DNA from: Sporolactobacillus sp. THM7-4 | GTDB taxonomy: Bacteria > Bacillota > Bacilli > Bacillales > Sporolactobacillaceae | Length of the DNA: 64,000 bases | Reading direction: 5' to 3' | NCBI RefSeq assembly: GCF_004153165.1 | Contig: NZ_SEMD01000001.1 | Coordinates: 346,651-410,650, forward strand | Shown: positions 1 to 9,089 of the stretch, piece by piece | Position numbering within the stretch: position 1 is the stretch's first letter | Layout: every line of letters starts with the position of its first letter | The notes under the pieces: generated by a model | The model's database searches: none | What the model was told of the DNA's origin: nothing | The model's input: the letters and a program-made list of their open reading frames with translations, nothing else | Program-made: the position numbers and the translations under genes

Positions 1-42
1 CCACCGTGAACTTGCAGCCCTTTCTGCCGATTTCTCCCAGGG

Positions 43-567
43 TCAGCCCGCATCATTTTCAGTTTGATCGCTTTCGCTGCTGAATTTATCCTCCAGTCGA
101 AAGCGGGCTATTTTACAAATTTCATTGATCGCCGTTTTGCTTTCTTGTGCTTTGGAGCGACTGATTCGTTCTTTCATAGCCGCGTAAATCTCCTGTTTTG
201 TCAGACCCCGGACCGCCATGATAAACGGGAAGTCAAACCGCTTCTCATATTCAAGGTTCAGCCGGGTAAACGAGTCCGCCTCGCCGCCTTTAAGGCGACG
301 CAACCCGGCACCTTCCTGCTCTCGCCGTGATTCGGCGGTCATTTTGCCTGATCCGCCTAAGCGGGGATGAGCCTCAATAAGCTTATTCTTTTCTTCAGGC
401 GACGCTTCCTGAACAACTGAAACCATCGCCTGATATAGTTCTTCTATTGAAGAAAAAGGTCTTTTGTCTGCGGCTTTGCGTGCAATCCACGGCGAATGTT
501 CGAAGATGCCGTCCAGTTGCTTCGTAAACGTGTCCGGATCAGCCTTGTTTAAACAATCGAGATCCAT
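43..567 (-). CDS. uraD: OHCU decarboxylase (uric acid degradation)
   Basis: Predicted to decarboxylate 2-oxo-4-hydroxy-4-carboxy-5-ureidoimidazoline to S-allantoin, the last step from uric acid to allantoin. The 174-residue protein aligns by eye with the N-terminal half of B. subtilis PucL, including HPRLGG with the catalytic-type His67, a following REQ segment, and FPFIMAVRG near residue 115. In B. subtilis this domain is fused to uricase; here it ends in its own TGA, so it is a stand-alone protein. The ATG follows a GGGGTG-type ribosome site. Only 42 bases remain to the window edge and no gene can be named there. It lies 34 bp after the permease gene on the same strand, so co-transcription is likely. 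Confidence 0.88.
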   Translation of the reverse strand: MDLDCLNKADPDTFTKQLDGIFEHSPWIARKAADKRPFSSIEELYQAMVSVVQEASPEEKNKLIEAHPRLGGSGKMTAESRREQEGAGLRRLKGGEADSFTRLNLEYEKRFDFPFIMAVRGLTKQEIYAAMKERISRSKAQESKTAINEICKIARFRLEDKFSSESDQTENDAG

Positions 568-601
568 AACCCAACACCCCTATATTCGCAGAATTCGAAA
601 A

Positions 602-2074
602 TCATTGAAGCGGAGAAGCGCCTGGATCCGATTCGAGAACAGCCGCCTTTTCAGTACGCATGATGACCCCGTAGACAAGGCCGGTAACGACGACTCCGAT
701 CGGCCAGGAAAAGGCTGAAACCGCCGAAAAAGCTGGAACAAGTGCAAGCGGCACAGTAACGATAATACCAATAATAAAAGCAATAAATGCTTTCAAATGA
801 TAGCCTTTTTGATACCAATAGGCGTGACTTTCCCCTTCCTGGTACAACGCCTCCACATTGATTCTGCCGTGCTTAATCAAGTAATAATCGACAACGATAA
901 TAGCAAAGATCGGGCCGAGAAAAGCGCCGAGTCCGCCGAGAAAGTAGTTGACCGCAATCGGATTTCCGTACACTTTCCACGGCATTACAAGTACAGCCAA
1001 AATGGACGTTAACATGGCCCCCCGGCGAAAATCAATGTGCCGTGGAGCGACATTGGCAAAATCGTATGCAGGAGAGACGAGATTAGCTACAATATTAACA
1101 CCCATCGTGGCAATCATAAAGACGATCGCACCGATGACAAGGAAAAACGGATTATTCACTTTCTGAATAAGCAGGACAGGATCGGTGATCGCTTTTCCGA
1201 AAACGGTAATCGTGCCTGCTGTTATGACGACGCTGGCCAGTGAAAAAGCTGTGAAGTTAATCGGCAGGCCCCAGAAATTCCCCCATCTTGTTGTTTTTGA
1301 TGAAGGAGAAAATCTCGTAAAATCACTGACATTCAAAATAATGGTTGAGAAATAAGCAATCACGAGTGAAATCGCACTGAAAAACTGTATGATCGCCTGC
1401 CCTGAAGGTACAGAAACCGGGCTTACGGCAATGTTGATTTTTCCTCCCGCTTTTACAGCAATCCAGACAATTAAAATCAACATCATCAGGTAAACGGCCG
1501 GTCCGCAGAAATTATCAAACTTGCGGATAAATTCCATCCCGTATCGAAAGATGATAAATTGCAGTAACCAGAGAAACAGAAATCCGATCCATCCTGGCAG
1601 GGACAACCCTAAAAATGTGTCCCCCATCAAGCCTTTCATCCCTGGAAAAATGAGCAGCATGATGGCAACAACCGCAACAGATGATAGGTACGTTTGAATT
1701 CCATACCAGAAAACGGCAATGATGCCGCGAATCAGGGCCGGAATATTTCCTCCGAAAACTCCGAAAGAGATGCGGGAGAGTACTGGATAGGGGACACCGA
1801 GCCTTGTTCCAGCCGTCCCCGTAAGGTTGGCCAGATACATAACGACACATGCACCAATGATTTCGGCAATCAGAACCTCCCACCCGGTCAGGCCGAGGAA
1901 AAACAGCCCAGCCGCAAAAGTATAGGTTCCGATGCTGTGCACATCGGACATCCACATCGAGAGCAAACTATACGTATTCCAGTGCCGTTCTTTCGCCGGT
2001 GCCAAATCTTCGTTAAACAGGCGATGACTTTTCTCCTTAATGTTTCCCGTAAAAATGTCCTGATTATTGATCAT
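602..2074 (-). CDS. pucI: NCS1 family allantoin permease, PucI-like
   Basis: Nucleobase:cation symporter-1 family carrier, probably importing allantoin across the membrane. About 490 residues with roughly 12 hydrophobic segments. The N-terminal NEDLAP motif, the YPVLSRISFGVFG and GNIPALIRG segments, and NIVANLVSPAYDFAN in the second half are typical of the family and match PucI by eye. An in-frame TAG lies just upstream, so the start is the ATG at 2074 or the TTG immediately before it. It sits in a ureide-degradation cluster and has a PucR-box-like site about 240 bp upstream, which supports allantoin over cytosine or uracil as substrate. The substrate is inferred from context. Confidence 0.85.
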   Translation of the reverse strand: MINNQDIFTGNIKEKSHRLFNEDLAPAKERHWNTYSLLSMWMSDVHSIGTYTFAAGLFFLGLTGWEVLIAEIIGACVVMYLANLTGTAGTRLGVPYPVLSRISFGVFGGNIPALIRGIIAVFWYGIQTYLSSVAVVAIMLLIFPGMKGLMGDTFLGLSLPGWIGFLFLWLLQFIIFRYGMEFIRKFDNFCGPAVYLMMLILIVWIAVKAGGKINIAVSPVSVPSGQAIIQFFSAISLVIAYFSTIILNVSDFTRFSPSSKTTRWGNFWGLPINFTAFSLASVVITAGTITVFGKAITDPVLLIQKVNNPFFLVIGAIVFMIATMGVNIVANLVSPAYDFANVAPRHIDFRRGAMLTSILAVLVMPWKVYGNPIAVNYFLGGLGAFLGPIFAIIVVDYYLIKHGRINVEALYQEGESHAYWYQKGYHLKAFIAFIIGIIVTVPLALVPAFSAVSAFSWPIGVVVTGLVYGVIMRTEKAAVLESDPGASPLQ

Positions 2075-2316
2075 CAAATTCTATCACTCTCTCACATCAG
2101 AATTTTTTGACTCCAAAAAAGTGCCCGATACCACCGTTGCCTTTTCAGCCAGCAGGCCAAAATCCATTCACTTGTTCTCCTCCTCTTGATCCCAATTCAA
2201 GAGAGATACATAAGGTTACACATTATGTTATTTATGATTACAAATTAATCATAAACAGATATATAGGCCCTGTCATTATGTAAAATACACAAAGACGTTA
2301 TTTATTTTTATTAAAA

Positions 2317-2323
2317 TAACCAA
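2317..2323 (-). promoter_or_regulatory. PucR-box-like site upstream of pucI
   Basis: TTGGTTA on the minus strand, in AT-rich DNA about 240 bp before pucI. It matches the core of the published B. subtilis PucR box (WWWCNTTGGTTAA), although the flanks fit only partly. The same core occurs before pucH. Confidence 0.45.
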
Positions 2324-2359
2324 TAGAGCAGTTTCATTTGTCATATAATATAACAAAAC

Positions 2360-2383
2360 CCTGCTTCTATGTATCGAAGCAGG
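2360..2383 (-). terminator. Rho-independent terminator after pucH
   Basis: CCTGCTTC and GAAGCAGG form an 8-bp perfect stem with an 8-nt loop, followed on the minus strand by GGTTTTGTTAT. It would end transcripts arriving from pucH through the repeat array and separate them from the pucI promoter region. Confidence 0.6.
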
Positions 2384-2525
2384 ATTAAACATGATTTTTT
2401 ATTTATCAGCTATGTCAAATGATGTTATTAGATTTAAATTCTCAACATTATGAGACTCAATAGGATGGCGCAAGTCGGGAGACCCCGCAAGTACGAAGGC
2501 TTACGGGATCACTCGAAGAAAGCCC

Positions 2526-2684
2526 GGGCAAAAAATCGGGGTTGAGCAAAAACGCTCCAAAGTCGAGCAAAAAATCGGAGTCGGGCAAAAACGCTCCAAA
2601 GTCGGGCAAAACGATCCCGAAGTCGAGCAAAACGATCCGAAAGTCGAGCAAAAAGCCTGAAAAGTCGAGCAAAAAATCGGAGTC
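2526..2684. repeat. Tandem array, GAGCAAAAA family (first copy)
   Basis: Eight units in succession, lengths 18, 21, 18, 21, 21, 21, 21 and 18 bp. Each begins RRGCAAAA and most end AAAGTC or GAGTC. The 18-bp type (GAGCAAAAAATCGGAGTC) and the 21-bp types (inserts such as CGCTCC, CGATCC, GCCTGA) alternate. A-runs recur about every 10-11 bp. The array lies directly after the pucH stop codon. The same family in opposite orientation occurs at 18551-18703. Open frames through it have no credible ribosome site, so I do not call a protein. Confidence 0.9.
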
Positions 2685-2710
2685 GTCACTGAAAACTCAT
2701 GTGATTCACT

Positions 2711-4090
2711 TTAGTGGGTCGCTTTTTCTGCTGCTTTCTTACTGATTGAGCTAAGCCAGTGCCCTTTTACCGCAGAATTGATCCCTTTTTCCTCCGAATA
2801 GACAATGTTTCCCCGGTTGATCGTCATGGATACGCTGGACGGGAAAGTATGGCCTTCGTACAAGCTGAATTTGTTCTTCTGATATAACTTGTCGGCCGTT
2901 ACCGTCATCGGTTTCGTCAGATCGATAATCGCAAAGTCGGCGTCTGAGCCTTTGCGGATTTCACCTTTTTGCGGAGACAGACCAAACCGTTCAGCCGGAT
3001 GCTTTGCTGTCCAGTCCGCTACTTTTGACAGCGGAAGACGGTGATTGAGGGCAATTTCAATCACGCTGAGAAGCGAAAACTGTCCGCCGCTGATTCCGCC
3101 CCAGGCTTCGAATAGATTGTCTTTTTCTTTATCTTTCCATTCACACGGCGAGTGATCGGAAGATACGATGTCAATCTGATCATGGAGCAACTTGTCGACG
3201 AGACCATATCGTTCGGGTTCCTCGCGTAAAGGCGGTGCGCACTTGCCGACCACACCAAGCCGGCGGAAATCATCGTGACTATAGAGGAGATAGTGCGGGC
3301 AGGTTTCAAGTGTGACATCCATCCCCTTCTTTTTCGCGTTCTGAATCAGATCCACTGCTTCAATCGTGCTGATATGGACAAAATGAAGGCGGCACCCTGT
3401 CAGTTCGGCAAAGATCAGCGCCCTCGAAACTGCCTCGACCTCGGCCAGCGGCGGCCGCGATTCCGCGTAGTCATCGAATCCGGTCAGCCCGCACGCTTCT
3501 TTTTCTGCCTGCAGGAAGGTGACCATCGGCGCGCTTTCCGAGTGAAGGGCAAGGATTCCGCCGAGAGACGCGATCTTTCTCATTCCGGTGAGCAGCGAGA
3601 GATCATCTACCGACTCAAATTCCGGATTTCCTGATGGGGATAAAAACGCTTTGAACCCAATCGCTCCAGACTCGGCCAGATCTTCCAGGTCATTAATGTT
3701 TGTTGGAACAAGCCCGCCCCATAAGGCAAAGTCAATATGCGATTCCGACTCGCCGATTTTGACTTTATCCTCAAAAGCTTTTTTATTTACCGTCGAAGGA
3801 ATCCCGTTGAGCGGCATATCGAAAAAAGTGGTACAGCCACCGGCCGCAAGCATCGATGACCCTGTTTCGAATCCTTCCCATTTTTCCCGTCCTGGCTCAT
3901 CAAAATGGACATGGACATCAATCATTCCCGGAAAGACGGTCTTCCCTTCCGCATCGATAACCTGATCGGCATGATCGGGCAAAGACTCCCCCAGGTCGAC
4001 GATTGTTCCGTTTTGAATACCAATATCCAGTTTTTTAACTCCATCCGGCAAAACAACATGACCATCTTTGATCAGCATATCATATGACAT
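2711..4090 (-). CDS. pucH: Allantoinase
   Basis: Hydrolyses the hydantoin ring of allantoin to give allantoate. A 459-residue cyclic amidohydrolase with the family's metal ligands: HVH at residues 60-62 followed by FDEPG, GFKAFLS containing the lysine that becomes carboxylated, later His residues in LALHSE and FVHIS, and SDHSPC near residue 310. The ATG has a GGGAAG-type ribosome site upstream. It is transcribed from a region carrying a strong PucR-box match (4233-4240) and is followed by a tandem repeat array and then a terminator. Dihydropyrimidinase and hydantoinase are related alternatives, but the DEPG motif and the gene cluster favour allantoinase. Confidence 0.93.
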   Translation of the reverse strand: MSYDMLIKDGHVVLPDGVKKLDIGIQNGTIVDLGESLPDHADQVIDAEGKTVFPGMIDVHVHFDEPGREKWEGFETGSSMLAAGGCTTFFDMPLNGIPSTVNKKAFEDKVKIGESESHIDFALWGGLVPTNINDLEDLAESGAIGFKAFLSPSGNPEFESVDDLSLLTGMRKIASLGGILALHSESAPMVTFLQAEKEACGLTGFDDYAESRPPLAEVEAVSRALIFAELTGCRLHFVHISTIEAVDLIQNAKKKGMDVTLETCPHYLLYSHDDFRRLGVVGKCAPPLREEPERYGLVDKLLHDQIDIVSSDHSPCEWKDKEKDNLFEAWGGISGGQFSLLSVIEIALNHRLPLSKVADWTAKHPAERFGLSPQKGEIRKGSDADFAIIDLTKPMTVTADKLYQKNKFSLYEGHTFPSSVSMTINRGNIVYSEEKGINSAVKGHWLSSISKKAAEKATH

Positions 4091-4232
4091 AGGCTTCGCT
4101 TCCCTTTCGCTTAGAGTGAAAAAAGTCTATCAAAATCAAGTGAACCGGCCGGTGCAGACGAAACTTTTCCTATTCGTCTATGAGAGAGACGTTGGGCACT
4201 TAATGACTTGTTTATAGACTTTCTGGCTGTGA

Positions 4233-4240
4233 TTAACCAA
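4233..4240 (-). promoter_or_regulatory. PucR-box-like site upstream of pucH
   Basis: TTGGTTAA on the minus strand in the context CAAATTGGTTAATC, about 143 bp before the pucH start. This is a full match to the core of the B. subtilis PucR box. It suggests that PucR, encoded at 7348-9039, controls allantoinase expression. Confidence 0.6.
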
Positions 4241-4271
4241 TTTGTTCATTTATTGTTTTCACCGGAGTGTC

Positions 4272-4430
4272 TGTTGAATTACCTAAGTTTACTGTTGAAT
4301 TTCCTGAGGACATTGTTGAATTCCCCAGAGTCTTGTTTAATTCCGCCCGAACTGTTGAATTAGCTCCGCTTTCTGTTGAATTCCCCAGGGTCTTGTTTAA
4401 TTCAGCCCGAACTGTTGAATGCTCACTGGT
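4272..4430. repeat. Tandem array, TGTTGAATT family
   Basis: Eight units starting at 4272, 4293, 4314, 4334, 4353, 4374, 4394 and 4413, each opening with TGTTGAAT or TGTTTAATT and followed by a variable 10-12 bp. Two copies of a 60-bp block (units 3-5 and 6-8) are nearly the same, which indicates local duplication. It occupies the pucG-pucH gap. Short copies of the same family occur near 11.9, 14.9 and 21.1 kb. Confidence 0.88.
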
Positions 4431-4447
4431 AAAAAACGCCAAATTGC

Positions 4448-5701
4448 TTAACCGACCGGTTGTTTTTCATAGACATTCATTGCCGCCTGCAGTCCTTCGC
4501 CTCTGTTGACATCGGCTCCGCAGCGGATCAGCGACGCCTCAAGCCCCGCTAGTACAGCAAGCACATTGTCCTGCCGGCAGCCGTAGCCCATCGTTCCGAT
4601 TCTCCATATTTTTCCTTGAAGGGATCCGAACGATCCGGCGATTTCAATGCCAAAATGATTTAAAAGCACGCTTCGAACTTCATCCGCATTTACGCCATCC
4701 GGAACCGAGACGCAGGTCACCGTTGGCATCTTGCACGCCGGGTCGCCGTATAATTCCAATCCCATCGCTTCGATACCAGCCATAAGCGCCGCCTCGTTCA
4801 GGCGGTGGCGGGCAAAGCGATTCTCCAGACCTTCTTCAAGAACGAGCCGTAACCCTTCATGCAGCGCGTATTCCATCGAGGTCGCTTCAGTATGATGGTT
4901 CAGCCTGCGCTCGCTCCAGTAATCCTGCAGCTGACTGAGATCAAAATAATTGCTGCGGATCGGCAGGAGTCCAGCGGCAGCCTTCCGATCATCATCCGTT
5001 GCGATCCCGCGTTCGACTTTCTTCCTTTTTAAAATGACTTTCTCAACACGTTCGTTATACGTAATCGGCGCGATGCCTGATGGGATGGACAGGCATTTCT
5101 GGCCACCACTGATGACCGCGTCAAGACACCAGTCATCTACTTTGACATCAGTGCCGCCAAATGTGGCAACAGCATCGACAACAAGGAGAACATCAAGTTC
5201 ACGGCAGGCGCGGCCTACTTCGGCCAGTGGCTGCATCCGCCCGGTCGATGTTTCGCCATGAACGAGCGTCACCACTTTTGGATGGACTTTCTTAATCTCG
5301 GAAATAATTTCCTCGGGATCAAAAACGGTCCCCCACGGACATTCAATCGTGTGAATCTCGGCGCCATACCGCTCGCCGATTTCCACAAACAAATCACCGA
5401 AACGGCCGTAAATTGGAACCAGCATTTTATCTCCGGGTTCAATCAGACTGGCAATCACGGCTTCAAGACCCGCCCGGGATGTTCCGTCAATCGGATATGC
5501 CCAGTGATTCTTCGTTTGGTACGCCTCGCGAAGCATCTCCATGACTTCATTCATGATTTTCGTAAAAGCCGGATCAAACTGGCCAAGAATGGGCATGGAC
5601 ATCGCCCGCAGCACGCGTGGATCAACTTCGACCGGACCCGGCGTCATGATTGTACGGGGCGGAACCGATAATCTCCGGCAATTTTCAAGCTTTTCTGTCA
5701 T
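4448..5701 (-). CDS. pucG: (S)-ureidoglycine-glyoxylate aminotransferase
   Basis: Class V PLP aminotransferase expected to pass the amino group of S-ureidoglycine to glyoxylate, giving oxalurate and glycine. It is 417 residues long. The start TPGPVEVDPRVL, the D176 in VVDAVAT that holds the PLP ring, and K202 in SGGQKCLSIPSG as the Schiff-base lysine are all visible. Alanine- and serine-glyoxylate aminotransferases share the fold, but the position between the allantoinase and allantoate amidohydrolase genes matches PucG. The oxalurate it makes needs a further enzyme; the amidase at 9090-10262 is one candidate. Confidence 0.9.
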   Translation of the reverse strand: MTEKLENCRRLSVPPRTIMTPGPVEVDPRVLRAMSMPILGQFDPAFTKIMNEVMEMLREAYQTKNHWAYPIDGTSRAGLEAVIASLIEPGDKMLVPIYGRFGDLFVEIGERYGAEIHTIECPWGTVFDPEEIISEIKKVHPKVVTLVHGETSTGRMQPLAEVGRACRELDVLLVVDAVATFGGTDVKVDDWCLDAVISGGQKCLSIPSGIAPITYNERVEKVILKRKKVERGIATDDDRKAAAGLLPIRSNYFDLSQLQDYWSERRLNHHTEATSMEYALHEGLRLVLEEGLENRFARHRLNEAALMAGIEAMGLELYGDPACKMPTVTCVSVPDGVNADEVRSVLLNHFGIEIAGSFGSLQGKIWRIGTMGYGCRQDNVLAVLAGLEASLIRCGADVNRGEGLQAAMNVYEKQPVG

Positions 5702-5876
5702 TAGTTGTCACTCTTTTCTAATCTTAAATGTTAACGATGAAAGCGATTCACGAACCGTTCAGAGAACTCCGTTGTTTCTTGCGTGATCCGGAAACAGCTG
5801 AGGCGTCGCTAAAGGATGTCTCTGATTTTAACTGTTCATCAGGATCTGTGAGGTTAAAAGATATAACTGAATGGCC

Positions 5877-7121
5877 TCAGCAATATGCCAGTTTATAAAG
5901 GATTTTCATTAACATCCGGACCCCGACTTCAAGATCTTCCGTCCTCGTGAATTCTTTCGGTGAGTGGCTGATTCCCTTATGGCTCGGCACAAACATCAAG
6001 GCGGTTGGACAATAGACACCGAAGACTTGCGAGTCGTGGCCAGCCCCGCTGATCATTTTTTTAAAGGGAATGCCCTCCTCCCCGGCAAGTTCCATACCTG
6101 TTCTGGTCAGTTGCGGATCCATCCTGACCGGGGCGGCATCCATCCATTGTCTGAGTTGAAGGGAGACATTTTCTTTTTCGGCGATTTCCTTAAACTCGCG
6201 GAACGTTTCCTCACAAAACTTGTTCAGAACATCTTCTTCATGATGGCGTATATCGAGCGAAAACTGGCATTCGCCGGCAATCACGTTACCCACATTGGGG
6301 TCAGCTTCAATTTTTCCAACCGTTGCAACCAGGCCATTTTGTTGATTCTTTGCCGCGTGAACGACATGAGCAATCATTTGCGAGGCTGCATACAACGAAT
6401 CCTTACGGAAATTCATCGGCGTCGTTCCCGCGTGATTGCTCTCACCAGACAGATGAACCGTATACCTGCGCTGTCCGACAATATGACTGACCGCCGCCCA
6501 CGACTTGCCTTCCCGCTCAAGGATCTCGCCCTGCTCAATATGAGTTTCCAGAAAACAGGAAATATCATCGCGTTCAGGTTGGGCATAATCCCCCTTGCCG
6601 AATCCGGACTCATTCATCGCCTGGACAAAGGGAACGCCTTTCGAGTCGGCAAGTTCAGCTGCGTCCTTCATCCGATATTTACCGGTGATACTGCCTGATC
6701 CCCAGAAAGACAGATTAAAACGACTGCCCTCTTCTTCGCAAAGAGATACGGCTTCGATGGTTCTCCTGGGCGTGCCATACTGCTGAAAAAGATGGCTCAC
6801 CGCAAGCATTGACGCAATCACGCCGAACGCCCCATCAAATTTTCCGCCGTCGACAACCGTATCAATATGCGAACCTGTGAGAATTACCCGGCTGCTTTTT
6901 TCCGTTCCCTCCAGCCGGCCAAAAAGATTGCCAACGTCATCAAAGTAGGTTGATAGTCCCATATCTTCCATTCGCTCTTTGACCGCCAGCTGTGCTTCAA
7001 GCCACGCCGGGCTGTAGAGCAGCCGGGTGACTCCGTTATTTTTCGTTCGTCCAATAGCAGAAAGCTTCTCAACCATGCGATCAATTTCTTCAGTTATGGC
7101 AGGTGTTGATTTGACATCCAT
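5877..7121 (-). CDS. pucF: Allantoate amidohydrolase, M20 family
   Basis: Hydrolyses allantoate to ureidoglycine, ammonia and carbon dioxide. About 414 residues. The zinc-site residues of the AllC/hydantoinase branch of M20 are present: H87 in GSHIDTV, D98 in DGAFGV, the EEEGSRF segment at 131-137, THIEQG near 195 and a late histidine in KGISHSPKEF. The start is either GTG at 7127 or ATG at 7121. The AAGGA ribosome site is 4 nt from the first and 10 nt from the second, so the choice is uncertain. It follows pucR on the same strand after a hairpin terminator. Confidence 0.9.
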   Translation of the reverse strand: MDVKSTPAITEEIDRMVEKLSAIGRTKNNGVTRLLYSPAWLEAQLAVKERMEDMGLSTYFDDVGNLFGRLEGTEKSSRVILTGSHIDTVVDGGKFDGAFGVIASMLAVSHLFQQYGTPRRTIEAVSLCEEEGSRFNLSFWGSGSITGKYRMKDAAELADSKGVPFVQAMNESGFGKGDYAQPERDDISCFLETHIEQGEILEREGKSWAAVSHIVGQRRYTVHLSGESNHAGTTPMNFRKDSLYAASQMIAHVVHAAKNQQNGLVATVGKIEADPNVGNVIAGECQFSLDIRHHEEDVLNKFCEETFREFKEIAEKENVSLQLRQWMDAAPVRMDPQLTRTGMELAGEEGIPFKKMISGAGHDSQVFGVYCPTALMFVPSHKGISHSPKEFTRTEDLEVGVRMLMKILYKLAYC

Positions 7122-7336
7122 AATCACACGTTCCTTTATATCGGTTTGATAAACGAACCGGACCCGGTAAAAAATGGGGTATAATCAGGCAGCCTGTATT
7201 CGCCTGATCTGCCGTTTCGTCTCTTGATGTTAAACGACACTATCGTTGTCAGCTCTTCTATCATTGCCTGATAGGTTTATCATCATTTTAGCAAATGGCT
7301 GTTCCGATACCATCAGCAATCCTGCCAAACTTAAAC

Positions 7337-7369
7337 ATGCACATTAGTCAACTTGACCAATGTGCATGC
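7337..7369 (-). terminator. Terminator at the pucR 3' end
   Basis: CATGCACATT and AATGTGCATG form a perfect 10-bp inverted repeat with a 13-nt loop. The right arm lies inside the last codons of pucR and the stop codon is in the loop. The U-tract is weak. Confidence 0.5.
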
Positions 7370-9039
7370 TTTTCACGACCACTTCCTTTTTCATTCAGTT
7401 GCTGCTCCTGACCCGGCCATTCATCAAGAATCGGTCTCAGACGGAAAGCGAAGCGCAGTCTGAAGGTCGTGGTGGGGTCTTTCAGGTCTTCACCAAGCAT
7501 TTTCTCGCATTTATCAATCCGGTAAATCACGGTATTTCGATGGACATATAATCTCTTCGCAGTTTCCGAGATCTGGCAATTGGTTTCCAGATAAACGTAG
7601 AGCGTGTGCAAAAGGACGCGATTCTCCTCATGTGTCGGGTCGGCAAGCTGCCTGAATGCTTCCTCATACAGTTTTTGCAGATCGTCCACAGGGACCATGC
7701 GTAAGATGTCCATGATGTCGTTAGCCTGATAGATTTGAATAAAGCCTGGATGTCCCATTCTCCGGCCGGTCCGCAGCGCATCGATCGCTTCTTTATAAAC
7801 CGTAGAAATGTCAGTTACCCTTTGACAAATATTGCTTACGCCGAATGACACGGTGTGTGGGAACAATCGGCTGATATTTTTCTGAATTCCTTTTAAACAG
7901 GGCTCGATCATATCGCGAATATTCCCCCATGAATCACTCGCCTCGACCAGCATCACGCAAACGTTGCCTTTGAGAAAAAGGAACGCGGGGAACGGCAGCT
8001 GGCTGATCTCCCCTTCAAGGCACTCATACACGTCATCGGTTTCCATCTGATATTGTGTAAAGCTTTCAGCACTGCCACTGCGGTCCAGTTCACCGGCAAC
8101 ACAAAAATACTTGCGGTTGTTCGCGAGGCCAAACTCTTCCGCCCGGCTGACTGCTTCTGTCTCCGTAGAAAAACCATTGGAAACAAGGTTGGCGAAAAAA
8201 TCATTACGAATTTTCCGTGTGCTTTGCTTCAGTGCTTCCTCCTTCATCAGCTCAAAAGCGAGTACATTCGCCGCCTGTTCAATGGTCAGAATCAGCAAAC
8301 GGTCAGAAAATGGAACATATCCCCAGATAAGTAAAAAACATCGTTTCTTTTTATATGTGTACACGGGAAAAACGGATAAGGTGACCTGATCTTTTATCAT
8401 ACTGAAACAAGTATAAATGGATTTAGTGTGCAGAAAGTCATTGCCGATGCCCTTTATCTGATCCGCCACGGCTTCCATGTCCGCACTGTCAGGAGGCGCA
8501 GTCATCGGTTTAAGGTATGGATCAAGCAGTGTCACCTTTCGATGAATCATTGCCGTAAGACTATCGAGGAGCTTCGCAACACCTTCTCCGCTCATGATAT
8601 GTTCCGTAAATTTCTGGTGGGTATCAATCGCAAAGCGCAGCTCGCGTGTCCTGATGTCAAGAATTTGACTAAGTGTCTGATTGACAATCTCAACAAGGGC
8701 AATACTGTTCGGAATTTCAATCAGCGGAAGGGATTTACGGTCAGCCATTTCAATGACTTCTCCGGGAATCCTGTCCATATAACGGCGTGTTTTGATTCCG
8801 AGAGCCGCGCATCCGAGATCAGCCATTTGTCTGACCAGTTCGGTAAAAAACAGCGGATCGTTTCTCAAATGATAGCCGGATGTAACCAGCCAGTCATTTG
8901 GCTTTAGAAAATCGATAATATCCGGGGCATCCATCATATTGACGTTCTGAATTTCGTTATCCATCCCCTGCCTGCCGGCGATCAGTTTGAAGTCTTTGAA
9001 CGACGGTATAGTAAAAAGATCGGCCACTTTCATGAACAT
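7348..9039 (-). CDS. pucR: PucR-type purine catabolism regulator
   Basis: Cytoplasmic DNA-binding regulator of about 563 residues. The N-terminal part (1-125) fits the PucR domain, with VADLFTIPSFKDFKLIAG and LVTSGYHLRND. A middle GGDEF-like region follows. A C-terminal helix-turn-helix of the HTH_30 type (ISETAKRLYVHRNTVIYRI) lies near residue 520. In B. subtilis PucR activates ureide-degrading genes in response to allantoin-type inducers. The ATG at 9039 has AAGGGG at a 7-nt spacing, a better start than the GTG 6 bases upstream. Its neighbours and the TTGGTTA sites before pucI and pucH support the assignment. Confidence 0.9.
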   Translation of the reverse strand: MFMKVADLFTIPSFKDFKLIAGRQGMDNEIQNVNMMDAPDIIDFLKPNDWLVTSGYHLRNDPLFFTELVRQMADLGCAALGIKTRRYMDRIPGEVIEMADRKSLPLIEIPNSIALVEIVNQTLSQILDIRTRELRFAIDTHQKFTEHIMSGEGVAKLLDSLTAMIHRKVTLLDPYLKPMTAPPDSADMEAVADQIKGIGNDFLHTKSIYTCFSMIKDQVTLSVFPVYTYKKKRCFLLIWGYVPFSDRLLILTIEQAANVLAFELMKEEALKQSTRKIRNDFFANLVSNGFSTETEAVSRAEEFGLANNRKYFCVAGELDRSGSAESFTQYQMETDDVYECLEGEISQLPFPAFLFLKGNVCVMLVEASDSWGNIRDMIEPCLKGIQKNISRLFPHTVSFGVSNICQRVTDISTVYKEAIDALRTGRRMGHPGFIQIYQANDIMDILRMVPVDDLQKLYEEAFRQLADPTHEENRVLLHTLYVYLETNCQISETAKRLYVHRNTVIYRIDKCEKMLGEDLKDPTTTFRLRFAFRLRPILDEWPGQEQQLNEKGSGREKHAHWSS

Positions 9040-9089
9040 ACGCACACCCCTTTCAAAATCTTCTATTCAATCGAGCCGGAGTTCGGACT

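Noticed and set aside
2542-2745. Lys/Ser-rich open frame through the GAGCAAAAA array
   Set aside because: The frame stays open only because the repeat lacks stop codons; there is no ribosome site and other frames are also open.
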